Positions 20,274 to 28,614 of a stretch of DNA of 64,000 nucleotides are shown piece by piece (the stretch's first letter is position 1; every line of letters starts with the position of its first letter). The translations under genes were made by a program, and so were the position numbers. This stretch comes from Azonexus hydrophilus DSM 23864. Its GTDB lineage: Bacteria; Pseudomonadota; Gammaproteobacteria; Burkholderiales; Rhodocyclaceae. The stretch lies in NCBI RefSeq assembly GCF_000429605.1, contig NZ_AUCE01000011.1:434001-498000 (forward strand), read 5' to 3'. The notes beneath the pieces were generated by a model that was not told where the DNA came from, searched no databases, and saw only the letters and a program-made list of their open reading frames with translations.

Positions 20274-20666
20274 ATGCAGCATCTCGACCCCCAAGCCGCC
20301 CATGATTTCCTCCAGCAGACTCCGGAGGCCGTACTCGTCGATTGCCGGACGGAAATCGAGCACATGTATGTCGGCCATCCGGTCGGTGCCGAGCACGTGG
20401 CCTGGCAGGAGGCGCCGGATTGGGAAATCGATCCCGATTTCGCGCGCAAGGTCGGCCGCCTGGTCAAGGGCGACCTGAGCCGGCCGGTACTGCTCATCTG
20501 CCGTAGCGGCACACGCTCGATCTTTGCCGGCGAGGCGCTGGAAGCAGCGGGCTTCCAGCAGGTGATCAACATCACCGAAGGTTTCGAAGGGCCGCTCGAC
20601 GACAATTTCCATCGCGGCACGCTCGGCGGCTGGCGCCTGCGCGGCCTACCCTGGCAGCAGTCGTAG
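20274..20666 (+). CDS. Single-domain rhodanese sulfurtransferase
   Basis: This 130-residue cytoplasmic rhodanese has the active-site loop CRSGTRS (LLICRSGTRSIFAGE), and VLVDCRTEIEHMYVGH marks the CH2A-like region. I start at the ATG at 20274; earlier in-frame starts would overlap the divergent lipoprotein gene. Its 3' end overlaps the convergent MFS gene by 21 bp. It is divergent from the lipoprotein gene. Possible roles are sulfane sulfur transfer or detoxification. Confidence 0.85.
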   Translation: MQHLDPQAAHDFLQQTPEAVLVDCRTEIEHMYVGHPVGAEHVAWQEAPDWEIDPDFARKVGRLVKGDLSRPVLLICRSGTRSIFAGEALEAAGFQQVINITEGFEGPLDDNFHRGTLGGWRLRGLPWQQS

Positions 20667-21845
20667 CCGCCGGTGCGCCAGCGCGGCCAGGCCGCCGGCG
20701 GTGAGCAGGCCGGCCATGCCCAGCGCCAGGTGCAGGGTCGATCCCCACAATAGCGGCGCGATCAGCGCCGCCGACAAACCATTGAATCCGGACTGGAAGA
20801 ACGTCTGGCAGGACGCCGCCAGTCCGCGTTTGTCGGGGAAAGGATCGAGTGCGAACAGCGTCAGATTGGGCATCGCCAGCGACATGCCGATGGTGTACAC
20901 GAACAGGGGGGCGACGCTCCACGGCAGGCCGGGCGGCAGGCTGAGGTTGAGGCCGAGATTGAGCAGCGCGGCGGTGGCCATGATCGCGTAGGCGACGGCG
21001 ATGGTCTTGCCCGGCGGCAGCTTGCCGGCCAGGCGCCCGGAAATCCACGAACCGCACATCAGGCCGGCCATCGCCGGGCCGAACAGCCAGAGGAAGGCGG
21101 TTTCCGGCAGGCCCAGGTGCTGCATCAGGAAGGCGGGCGCTGACAGTACATAGACGAAGAAGCCGCCGAAATTCAGCGCCAGCGCCGAACAGGCGAACAG
21201 GAAGCGCGGCGAACTCATGACTTCGCGATAGGCGCCGGCCAGGTAGGTCGGGCGCAGTGACTGGCGTTTCTCCGGTGGCAGGGTTTCCGGCAGCAGTTTC
21301 AGACAGGCCAGCCACAGCGCGGCCGTTGCCAGCACCAGGAAGGCAAAAATCGACCGCCAGCCGAAGGCAATCTGCAGCCAGCCGCCGATCACCGGCGCTA
21401 TCGCCGGGGCGAGCGCGAACATCATGGTGATCTGCGCCATCAGCCGCTGGGCGGCGGCGCCGTCGTAGAGATCGCGGACGATGGCCCGGCTGATGACGAT
21501 GCCGGCGCCGGCGGTGATCCCCTGCATCGCCCGCCAGAACCACAATTGCCCGATGCTGGTGGCGAGCATGCAGCCGAGCGAGGCGACGCCGAACAGCGCC
21601 AGCGCGCCGAGGATCACCCGGCGGCGGCCGAAACGGTCAGCGATTGCGCCATGCCACAGGGTCATCGCGGCGAAGGACAGCAGGTAGGCGGACAGCGTTT
21701 GCTGGACCTCGAGCGGCGTTGCCCCGAGTTGCGCGGCGATGTCCGGGAACGACGGCAGGTAGGTATCGATCGAGAACGGACCGAGGGCGGAAAGGCAGGC
21801 AAGCAGCAGGGCGATGCCGCGGGTGCTGCGGGTGGTATGGGGCAT
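20646..21845 (-). CDS. Bcr/CflA-family MFS drug exporter
   Basis: This 399-residue inner-membrane protein has about 12 hydrophobic helices. It carries the MFS signature ADRFGRRRVILGALALFG after helix 2 and FSIDTYLPSFPDIAAQLG in helix 1, typical of the Bcr/CflA multidrug group. The ATG at 21845 lies four bases after the comM stop on the same strand, so it may be co-transcribed with comM. The substrate is unknown. Confidence 0.88.
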   Translation of the reverse strand: MPHTTRSTRGIALLLACLSALGPFSIDTYLPSFPDIAAQLGATPLEVQQTLSAYLLSFAAMTLWHGAIADRFGRRRVILGALALFGVASLGCMLATSIGQLWFWRAMQGITAGAGIVISRAIVRDLYDGAAAQRLMAQITMMFALAPAIAPVIGGWLQIAFGWRSIFAFLVLATAALWLACLKLLPETLPPEKRQSLRPTYLAGAYREVMSSPRFLFACSALALNFGGFFVYVLSAPAFLMQHLGLPETAFLWLFGPAMAGLMCGSWISGRLAGKLPPGKTIAVAYAIMATAALLNLGLNLSLPPGLPWSVAPLFVYTIGMSLAMPNLTLFALDPFPDKRGLAASCQTFFQSGFNGLSAALIAPLLWGSTLHLALGMAGLLTAGGLAALAHRRLRLLPG

Positions 21846-21849
21846 GGGA

Positions 21850-23337
21850 TCAGTCGCGGGCGAAGCGGCGGTACTGGATGGCTTCGGCAATGTGGGGTGC
21901 GCCGATGATAGCGCAATCGCCGAGGTCGGCGATGGTGCGCGCGACCTTGAGTACGCGGTGCCAGGCGCGCGCCGACAGGCCGAGGCGCTGGGCGGCCTGT
22001 TGCAGCAGGGCGCTGCCGGCGGTGTCGGCCTGGCACAGGGCATCGATTTCGCGGGTGTTGAGACGGGCGTTGGCCTTGCCCTGGCGCTCGCGCTGGCGCG
22101 CCCAGGCCAGTGCGACGCGCTCACGCACACTGGCCGAGGATTCGCCGTCCGGGCGTCCGGCCAGCGATTCGGGCGGCAAAGCCGGGACTTCGATGACCAG
22201 GTCGATGCGGTCGACGAAGGGGCCGGAGAGTTTGCCGCGGTAGCGGGCAACTTGCTCCGCTGTACACAAGCAGCGTTTTTCGCCGTGGTAGCCACAGGGA
22301 CAAGGGTTCATCGCCGCGATCAACTGAAACTCGGCCGGGTAATCGGCATGGCGGGCGGCGCGGGAAATGTGCACGCGCCCGGTTTCCAGCGGTTCGCGCA
22401 GGGTTTCCAGCACCTTGCGGTCGAATTCGGGCAATTCGTCGAGAAACAGGATGCCCTCGTGGGCCAGGCTGATCTCGCCCGGGCGCGGCGGATTGCCGCC
22501 GCCGACCAGCGCTGCCGCCGAGGCGGTGTGGTGCGGGCTGCGGAAGACGCGCTGGCCGTAGCGGGTCGGATCGAACTGGCCGACCAGCGACAGGACGGCC
22601 GCCGAAGCGCGCGCGGCGGCGTCGTCGAGCGGCGGCATCAGGCCCGGCAAGCGGGCGGCGAGCATCGACTTGCCGGCCCCTGGCGGTCCCAGCATCAGCA
22701 GTGAATGCTTGCCGGCGGCGGCGATTTCCAGCGCCCGCCGCGCCTGTACCTGACCCCGCACCTCGGCCAGATCGGGATAGTGGATGGGGTTGCTGCGTTC
22801 CGGCAGCGGCGGGGGCTGCAATGGGCTTTCGCCGGCCAGATGGGCGCAGACGGCGAGCAGCGAGCCGGCGGCCAGAATGTTGTCCTGGCCGGTGAGCACC
22901 GCTTCGCAGGCGCTATCGTGGGGCAGGATGAAGGTCTTGCCGTCGCCGGCAGCGTTCAGTGCCATGGCCAGGGCGCCGCGTACCGGGCGCAGTTCGCCGG
23001 ACAGTGACAACTCGCCGGCAAATTCATGGGCAGCCAGTTTTTTACCCGGAATCTGGCCGCTGGCAGCGAGGATTCCGAGTGCGATCGGCAGGTCGAAACG
23101 TCCGGACTCCTTGGGCAGGTCGGCCGGTGCGAGATTCACGGTAATCCGCCGGGCCGGGTATTCGAAGCCGGAATTGACGATGGCGGCGCGTACCCGGTCG
23201 CGCGCCTCGCGCACTTCGGTATCGGGCAGACCGACCAGGGTCAGTCCGGGCAGGCCGTTGGCCAGGTGCACCTCGACGGTGACCGGCGGCGCGTTGAGTC
23301 CGTCCAGTCCCCGGCTCAGCGCAACGGCCAGTGCCAT
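21850..23337 (-). CDS. comM: YifB/ComM-family Mg-chelatase-like AAA+ ATPase
   Basis: ComM is an AAA+ helicase that promotes branch migration in natural transformation. The 495 residues have an N-terminal ChlI-like domain (LPGLTLVGLPDTEVREARDR), Walker A GPPGAGKSMLA, Walker B ILFLDELPEF and the CPCGYHG segment. The C-terminal region is typical of the family. It sits between ubiK (6 bp away) and the MFS gene on the same strand. Confidence 0.92.
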   Translation of the reverse strand: MALAVALSRGLDGLNAPPVTVEVHLANGLPGLTLVGLPDTEVREARDRVRAAIVNSGFEYPARRITVNLAPADLPKESGRFDLPIALGILAASGQIPGKKLAAHEFAGELSLSGELRPVRGALAMALNAAGDGKTFILPHDSACEAVLTGQDNILAAGSLLAVCAHLAGESPLQPPPLPERSNPIHYPDLAEVRGQVQARRALEIAAAGKHSLLMLGPPGAGKSMLAARLPGLMPPLDDAAARASAAVLSLVGQFDPTRYGQRVFRSPHHTASAAALVGGGNPPRPGEISLAHEGILFLDELPEFDRKVLETLREPLETGRVHISRAARHADYPAEFQLIAAMNPCPCGYHGEKRCLCTAEQVARYRGKLSGPFVDRIDLVIEVPALPPESLAGRPDGESSASVRERVALAWARQRERQGKANARLNTREIDALCQADTAGSALLQQAAQRLGLSARAWHRVLKVARTIADLGDCAIIGAPHIAEAIQYRRFARD

Positions 23338-23343
23338 CGCTGC

Positions 23344-23589
23344 TTACTGTTTCCCGTCGCGGGCTTTTTCCAGCGCCTCGACGCGTGCTTCCAGTGCCTG
23401 CAATTTTTCGCGGGTGCGGGCCAGTAGTTGCGCCTGGATGTCGAATTCCTCGCGGGTGACCAGGTCGAGCTTGCCGAAGACGCCGCTCATGACGGCCTTG
23501 GCGTTCTTTTCGATGTCTTTTGCCGGCGAATTGGCCAGAAGGGCGCTCATCTTGTTGCCGAATTCTTCCAGGATCTTGGGGTCGAGCAT
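23344..23589 (-). CDS. ubiK: Ubiquinone biosynthesis accessory factor UbiK (YqiC/BMFP family)
   Basis: This 81-residue protein has a membrane-fusogenic amphipathic N-terminus and a C-terminal coiled coil (LARTREKLQALEARVEALEKA), the hallmark of the YqiC/BMFP family. UbiK assists aerobic ubiquinone synthesis with UbiJ. It is followed by comM at 6 bp, a common neighbour in Betaproteobacteria. Confidence 0.88.
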   Translation of the reverse strand: MLDPKILEEFGNKMSALLANSPAKDIEKNAKAVMSGVFGKLDLVTREEFDIQAQLLARTREKLQALEARVEALEKARDGKQ

Positions 23590-23679
23590 GATTTTCCTCC
23601 GTAGGCCGGCGAGTTTAGCACAGTGGAATTTGTCGCGATTTGCCGTCTCGCTCGTCGCTGGTGCGTGACGAAGTGTAAC

Positions 23680-23776
23680 TGCACCGGATTGGTGCCCTGT
23701 ATCGGTGCGTAGTCTTGGGTTATTTGTTTATCTATATGAATTTAATGGATAAAAGCTCGCTGGCACAGCTCCTGCA
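23680..23776 (+). promoter_or_regulatory. NtrC-type site and sigma-54 promoter upstream of the TorF-like porin gene
   Basis: TGCACCGGATTGGTGCC (23680-23696) matches the NtrC dyad TGCAC-N7-GTGCA in nine of ten half-site positions. TGGCACAGCTCCTGCA (23761-23776) has GG and GC exactly 10 bases apart, as in RpoN promoters. The spacing puts the dyad about 100 bp before the predicted start. This is nitrogen-limitation control of the TorF-glnK-amtB cluster. Confidence 0.85.
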
Positions 23777-23836
23777 TTGCTGTGCTGCACAAAATACTGT
23801 TTTTGCTTTTCAACTTTTCCTTACAGGAGAGAAACC

Positions 23837-24628
23837 ATGAAGAAGTCCCTGATCGCCCTGGCTGTCGCCGGTGCCATTTCCGTTCCGGCCATCGCCCAGG
23901 AAGCCGCAAGCCCGCATACCTTTACCGGTAATGTCACCATTGCCTCGGATTACGTCTTCCGTGGCATCAGCCAGACCCAGCACAAGCCGGCCATCCAGGG
24001 TGGTTTCGACTACAGCCATGCCAGCGGTTTCTACGCCGGCATCTGGTCATCCAATGTTGCCTGGGTCAAGGAAGGTGGCTTCAAGGACAACAGCAGCCTG
24101 GAAGTGGATGTCTACGGCGGCTATCGTGGTGCGATCGGTGATTTCGGCTATGACGTTGGTGCCTTGCACTACTACTACCCGGGCGATACCAACACCACTA
24201 ACAACTTCCCGAACCCGGATTCGACCGAGGTCTATGTCGGTGTCAGCTGGAAGTTCCTGAGCCTGAAGTATTCGCACGCAGTGTCCTCGCACCTGTTCGG
24301 CTGGGTCAACCCGACGAGCAATGAGAAGAGCCGGGGTAGCAACTATCTTGACCTGACGGCAACGCACGATTTTGGCAATGGCTGGGGTGGCGTGGCGCAC
24401 GTGGGTCGCCAGACGATCAAGAACTACAGTGATGCTTCCTATACCGACTGGAAGATCGGCGTTACCAAGGATCTCGGCTTTGGCGTTGCCGGCCTGACCT
24501 ACACCGATTCTAATGCCAAGGGAAGTTGCCCGTTCGTCAACACGCAGCCTTACTGCTGGGGTACCGCGCCTCGTGACAAGGACGTCAGCGAGTCTCGTGT
24601 CGTCCTGTCCTTCAGCAAGTCCTTCTAA
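23837..24628 (+). CDS. TorF-family putative outer-membrane porin
   Basis: This 263-residue protein has a Sec signal peptide (MKKSLIALAVAGAISVPAIAQ) and beta-barrel-type alternating segments, ending in the aromatic C-terminal Phe (LSFSKSF) recognised by the Bam machine. The opening TFTGNVTIASDYVFRGISQTQ is typical of the TorF/Gcw_chp porin family. It lies downstream of the NtrC and sigma-54 sites and ahead of glnK-amtB, so it may admit nitrogen compounds through the outer membrane under limitation. AGGAGA precedes the ATG. Confidence 0.87.
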   Translation: MKKSLIALAVAGAISVPAIAQEAASPHTFTGNVTIASDYVFRGISQTQHKPAIQGGFDYSHASGFYAGIWSSNVAWVKEGGFKDNSSLEVDVYGGYRGAIGDFGYDVGALHYYYPGDTNTTNNFPNPDSTEVYVGVSWKFLSLKYSHAVSSHLFGWVNPTSNEKSRGSNYLDLTATHDFGNGWGGVAHVGRQTIKNYSDASYTDWKIGVTKDLGFGVAGLTYTDSNAKGSCPFVNTQPYCWGTAPRDKDVSESRVVLSFSKSF

Positions 24629-25039
<411 letters not shown>

Positions 25040-25050
25040 GGAGTCCTGAC

Positions 25051-26442
25051 ATGAAACACGTACTCTCCATGCTGGCCCTGCTGGGCGCGGTGACCTTCGG
25101 GGCACCGGCCTGGGCCGAAGAGCCGGCCGCTGCTGCGGCTGCCGTCGAGGCAGTTGTTGAAGTGGCTGCCGAAGCCGCTGCTGCGGTTGCCGAAGCTGCC
25201 GCACCGGCGCCGGTTGTTGAAAAGGGTGACGTTGCCTGGATCATGACCGCCACGCTGCTCGTCCTGTTCATGGCCCTGCCCGGCCTGGCACTGTTCTACG
25301 GCGGTCTGGTCCGCTCGAAGAACATGCTGTCGGTGCTGATGCAGGTCATGGTCGTCTTCTCGCTGATTTCCATCCTGTGGGTTTTCTACGGTTACAGCCT
25401 GGCTTTCACTGAAGGCTCGCCGTACATCGGCTCGCTGTCCAAGCTCTTCCTGTCGGGGGTGACGCCGGATACGCTGGCCGATACCTTCACTGACAACGTC
25501 AAGCTGCCGGAATATGCCTTCATCGCCTTCCAGTGCACCTTCGCCGGTATCACCTGCGCGCTGATCGTCGGTTCCTTCGCCGAGCGCATGCGCTTCTCCG
25601 CCGTGCTGATCTTCTCGGTCATCTGGTTCACGCTGTGCTATCTGCCGATCGCTCACATGGTCTGGGGTCCGGGTGGTCTGCTGCTGGGCGACGGCGCGCT
25701 GGACTTCGCTGGCGGTACCGTGGTGCACATCAACGCCGGTGTTGCCGGTCTGGTCGGTGCCTACATGGTTGGCAAGCGTATCGGCTACGGTCGTGAATCG
25801 ATGGCTCCGCACTCGCTGACGCTGACCATGGTCGGTGCCTCGATGCTGTGGGTGGGCTGGTTCGGCTTCAACGCCGGTTCCAACCTGGAAGCCACTTCGG
25901 GTGCGACGCTGGCCTTCATCAACACCCTGATCGCCACGGCGGCCGCCGTGCTGGCCTGGAGTGCCGGTGAAGCCATGTTCAAGGGCAAGGCCTCGATGCT
26001 GGGTGCTGCTTCCGGTGCGGTTGCCGGTCTGGTTGCCATCACCCCGGCTTGCGGTTCGGTCGGCCCGATGGGCGCCATCATCATCGGTGGTCTGTCCGGC
26101 TTCGTCTGTCTGTGGGGTGTCAGTGGCCTGAAGCGCATGCTTGGTGCTGATGATTCGCTCGACGTGTTCGGCGTGCATGGCGTCGGCGGCATCATCGGTG
26201 CCATCCTGACCGGTGTGTTCACCGCCCCCTCGCTGGGTGGCACGGGCGACGCCGAGTTCAGCATCGCCAGCCAGGTCTGGATCCAGACCTACAGCGTGAT
26301 CATCACCATCGTCTGGTCTGCCGTGGTTGCCTTCATCGCCTACAAGATCGCCGATATCGTGGTCGGTCTGCGGGTGCCGGAAGAAGAAGAGCGCGAAGGT
26401 CTCGACCTCACCGCTCACGGCGAAAGCGCCTACCACCACTAA
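25051..26442 (+). CDS. amtB: Ammonium transporter AmtB
   Basis: This 463-residue inner-membrane ammonium channel has about 11 membrane helices after a signal peptide. Family landmarks are PGLALFYGGLVRSKN, AGGTVVHINAGVAGLV and the second pore His region DVFGVHGVGGIIGA. An Ala/Val/Glu-rich stretch of about 35 residues sits between the signal peptide and the first helix, which is longer than usual. It is paired with glnK, and two terminators lie just downstream. Confidence 0.95.
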   Translation: MKHVLSMLALLGAVTFGAPAWAEEPAAAAAAVEAVVEVAAEAAAAVAEAAAPAPVVEKGDVAWIMTATLLVLFMALPGLALFYGGLVRSKNMLSVLMQVMVVFSLISILWVFYGYSLAFTEGSPYIGSLSKLFLSGVTPDTLADTFTDNVKLPEYAFIAFQCTFAGITCALIVGSFAERMRFSAVLIFSVIWFTLCYLPIAHMVWGPGGLLLGDGALDFAGGTVVHINAGVAGLVGAYMVGKRIGYGRESMAPHSLTLTMVGASMLWVGWFGFNAGSNLEATSGATLAFINTLIATAAAVLAWSAGEAMFKGKASMLGAASGAVAGLVAITPACGSVGPMGAIIIGGLSGFVCLWGVSGLKRMLGADDSLDVFGVHGVGGIIGAILTGVFTAPSLGGTGDAEFSIASQVWIQTYSVIITIVWSAVVAFIAYKIADIVVGLRVPEEEEREGLDLTAHGESAYHH

Positions 26443-26467
26443 GCAGTTTCGTAGTCTCTCTCCCTTT

Positions 26468-26492
26468 GGGCACCTTCGGGTGCCCATTTTTT
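26468..26492 (+). terminator. Intrinsic terminator after amtB
   Basis: GGGCACC-TTCG-GGTGCCC forms a seven-base-pair stem with a stable TTCG tetraloop, followed by A and six T. It lies about 25 bp after the amtB stop. Confidence 0.93.
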
Positions 26493-26501
26493 ACGGGAAA
26501 T

Positions 26502-26528
26502 AAAAAACCGCCGAACCGGCGGTTTTTT
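26502..26528. terminator. Bidirectional terminator between amtB and the isochorismatase-like gene
   Basis: CCGCCG-AAC-CGGCGG is flanked by six A on the left and six T on the right, so it can terminate transcription from both directions. It serves the convergent amtB and isochorismatase-family genes. Confidence 0.92.
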
Positions 26529-26548
26529 ATTTGGGCGATTGATCAGGC

Positions 26549-27091
26549 TTACTTGATCAGCGGCAGCAAGGCTCGGAAATCGTCGGTGCCGCCCTTCTCC
26601 AGCCACTCGAACAGGACCATTTCGGTGCTGACCACATGGCCGCCGGCATCGCGCAGACGTTCCAGAGCGAGCTGGCGGTTGGCTGGCGTGCGCGAAGAGG
26701 CGGCGTCGGCAACCATGAACACCTGGAAGCCTGCGGCGAGCAGGCCGAGGGCAGTCTGCAGGACGCAAACGTGGGTTTCGGCGCCGGTCAGGATGACCTG
26801 GCGGCAGCCGGTTGCGCGCAGCATGTCGAGTACGCCGGGCTCGCTGGCGCAGGAGAAATGGATTTTCTCGAAAATGGTAGCGGCGCTGGTTGCGTCGCGA
26901 ATGGCGGCGACGCTGTGGCCGAGTCCCTTGACGTAGTGCTCGGAAACGAAGGCCGGGATGCCGAGGTGGCGGGCGCCTTCAAGCAGCTTGACGCTGTTGC
27001 GGGTGATTTCGTCGGCTTCGAAGATCGCCGGGGCGAGCTTTTCCTGGATGTCGACGACGAGGAGGAGCGAGTCTTTGCGGGAAATCAGCAT
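26549..27091 (-). CDS. Isochorismatase-family cysteine hydrolase
   Basis: This 180-residue alpha/beta hydrolase is of the isochorismatase/nicotinamidase superfamily (YcaC-like). The catalytic Asp lies in LLVVDIQEKL and the nucleophilic Cys in AETHVCVLQTALGL. The substrate cannot be told from sequence. The ATG at 27091 overlaps the purU stop (TAATG), suggesting coupling with purU. Confidence 0.87.
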   Translation of the reverse strand: MLISRKDSLLLVVDIQEKLAPAIFEADEITRNSVKLLEGARHLGIPAFVSEHYVKGLGHSVAAIRDATSAATIFEKIHFSCASEPGVLDMLRATGCRQVILTGAETHVCVLQTALGLLAAGFQVFMVADAASSRTPANRQLALERLRDAGGHVVSTEMVLFEWLEKGGTDDFRALLPLIK

Positions 27092-27954
27092 TAGCGGAAC
27101 ACCACCGTCTTGTTGCCGTGTACCAGTACACGGTCCTCAAGATGGTAGCGCAGGCCGCGGGCGAGAACTGTCTTCTCGATGTCTTTTCCGTAGCGGACCA
27201 TGTCTTCCGGCGCGTCCGAATGGTCGATGCGGATCACGTCCTGCTCGATGATCGGACCGGCGTCGAGCTCGCTGGTCACGTAATGGCAGGTCGCCCCGAT
27301 CAGCTTGACGCCGCGCTGGAAAGCCTGGTGGTAGGGCTTGGCGCCGACGAAGCTGGGCAGGAAGCTGTGGTGGATGTTGATGATCTTGCCGGTCAGCGCG
27401 TCGCACAGTTCCGGCGACAGGATCTGCATGTAGCGCGCCAGGACCATGGTGTCGCCGCGCACATCGTCGAAGATGCGCTGGATTTCGGCGTAGGCGGCGG
27501 CCTTGTTGTCCGGATTCACCGGCACCTGGATGAAGGGAATGCCGTGCCACTCGACGAAACCCTTGAATGTGTCGTGGTTGGAGATGACGCAGGGAATCTC
27601 GATGTCCAGCTCTTTCGACTGCCAGCGCGCCAGCAGGTCGTACAAGCAATGTTCCTGCTTGGAGACCATGACCACGACGCGCTTCTTGACTGCGCTGTCG
27701 CTGATCCGCCAGTCCATCGCCAGCGGTTCGCCGATTTCGCGGCGGAAGCGGTCGCGGAATTCGGCGAGCAGGAAGGGCAGCGAATCGGCCTTGATCTCGA
27801 TGCGCATGAAATAGCGACCGGTGACATCGTCCGCGTGGAAACTCGATTCGAGAATCCAGCCGCCGTGCTCGGCGATGAAGCCGGAAACGCGGGCGATGAT
27901 CCCGACCCGGTCGGGGCAGGAGGCGGAGAGGGTGTAGAACCGGTCGCGATGCAT
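27091..27954 (-). CDS. purU: Formyltetrahydrofolate deformylase
   Basis: PurU hydrolyses 10-formyl-THF to THF and formate, balancing the one-carbon pool and supplying formate for PurT. The 287 residues start with an ACT domain (FYTLSASCPDRVGIIARVSGFI). The formyltransferase domain follows, with the catalytic HHSFLPSF and SELDAGPIIEQDV. The formate it releases could feed the formate dehydrogenase in this window, though no regulatory link is visible. It lies between thrH (5 bp) and the isochorismatase-like gene. Confidence 0.95.
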   Translation of the reverse strand: MHRDRFYTLSASCPDRVGIIARVSGFIAEHGGWILESSFHADDVTGRYFMRIEIKADSLPFLLAEFRDRFRREIGEPLAMDWRISDSAVKKRVVVMVSKQEHCLYDLLARWQSKELDIEIPCVISNHDTFKGFVEWHGIPFIQVPVNPDNKAAAYAEIQRIFDDVRGDTMVLARYMQILSPELCDALTGKIINIHHSFLPSFVGAKPYHQAFQRGVKLIGATCHYVTSELDAGPIIEQDVIRIDHSDAPEDMVRYGKDIEKTVLARGLRYHLEDRVLVHGNKTVVFR

Positions 27955-27959
27955 GATGG

Positions 27960-28571
27960 TCAGGCGGCCTTGGCGAATGCTTTGTCGATTTCGGCGCGCA
28001 GCGCGTCGTAGTCGCGTACCACCGGGAACTGCGGGAATTCGCGGATGACGTTTTCCGGCGGGTGGAAGAGGATGCCGCCGTGGGCTTCGCCGAGCATCGC
28101 CGTGTCGTTGTACGAATCGCCGGCGGCGACGATGGTGAAGTTCAGTTCCTTGAAACGCTTGACCGCCTCCTGCTTCTGGTTCGGCATGCGCAGGTGGTAA
28201 TTGACCAGCATGCCGTCGGCGTCGGCTTCGAGCGAATGGCAGAACAGCGTCGGCCAGCCGAGCTGGCGCATCAGCGGATGGGCGAATTCGTAGAAGGTGT
28301 CGGACAGGATGATGACCTGGTAATCCTCGCGCAGCTGGTCGAGGAAGGCGCGGGCGCCCTGCATCGGGCCCATTTCGGCGATCACCTTCTGGATGTCCGG
28401 CAGACCGAGCTTCTTCTCGCGCAGGATGTTCAGGCGATAGGTCATCAGCTTGTCGTAATCGGGTTCGTCGCGCGTCGTGCGCTTGAGTTCGGGAATGCCG
28501 GTGCGCTCGGCGAATTCGATCCAGATTTCGGGGACGAGTACCCCTTCGAGGTCAAGACAGACGATTTGCAC
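27960..28571 (-). CDS. thrH: HAD phosphatase ThrH (phosphoserine phosphatase / phosphoserine:homoserine phosphotransferase)
   Basis: This 203-residue HAD-family enzyme matches Pseudomonas ThrH, which dephosphorylates phosphoserine and can transfer phosphate to homoserine. The motifs are CLDLEGVLVPEIW (nucleophile Asp with Glu replacing the second Asp, as in ThrH), ILSDTFYEF and AAGDSYNDTAML. The start is GTG at 28571. It is on the same strand as purU. Confidence 0.9.
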   Translation of the reverse strand: MQIVCLDLEGVLVPEIWIEFAERTGIPELKRTTRDEPDYDKLMTYRLNILREKKLGLPDIQKVIAEMGPMQGARAFLDQLREDYQVIILSDTFYEFAHPLMRQLGWPTLFCHSLEADADGMLVNYHLRMPNQKQEAVKRFKELNFTIVAAGDSYNDTAMLGEAHGGILFHPPENVIREFPQFPVVRDYDALRAEIDKAFAKAA

Positions 28572-28614
28572 GGCGAAACTCCCTGAGACGGCGAAAAAAC
28601 GCGATTTTACCCGA

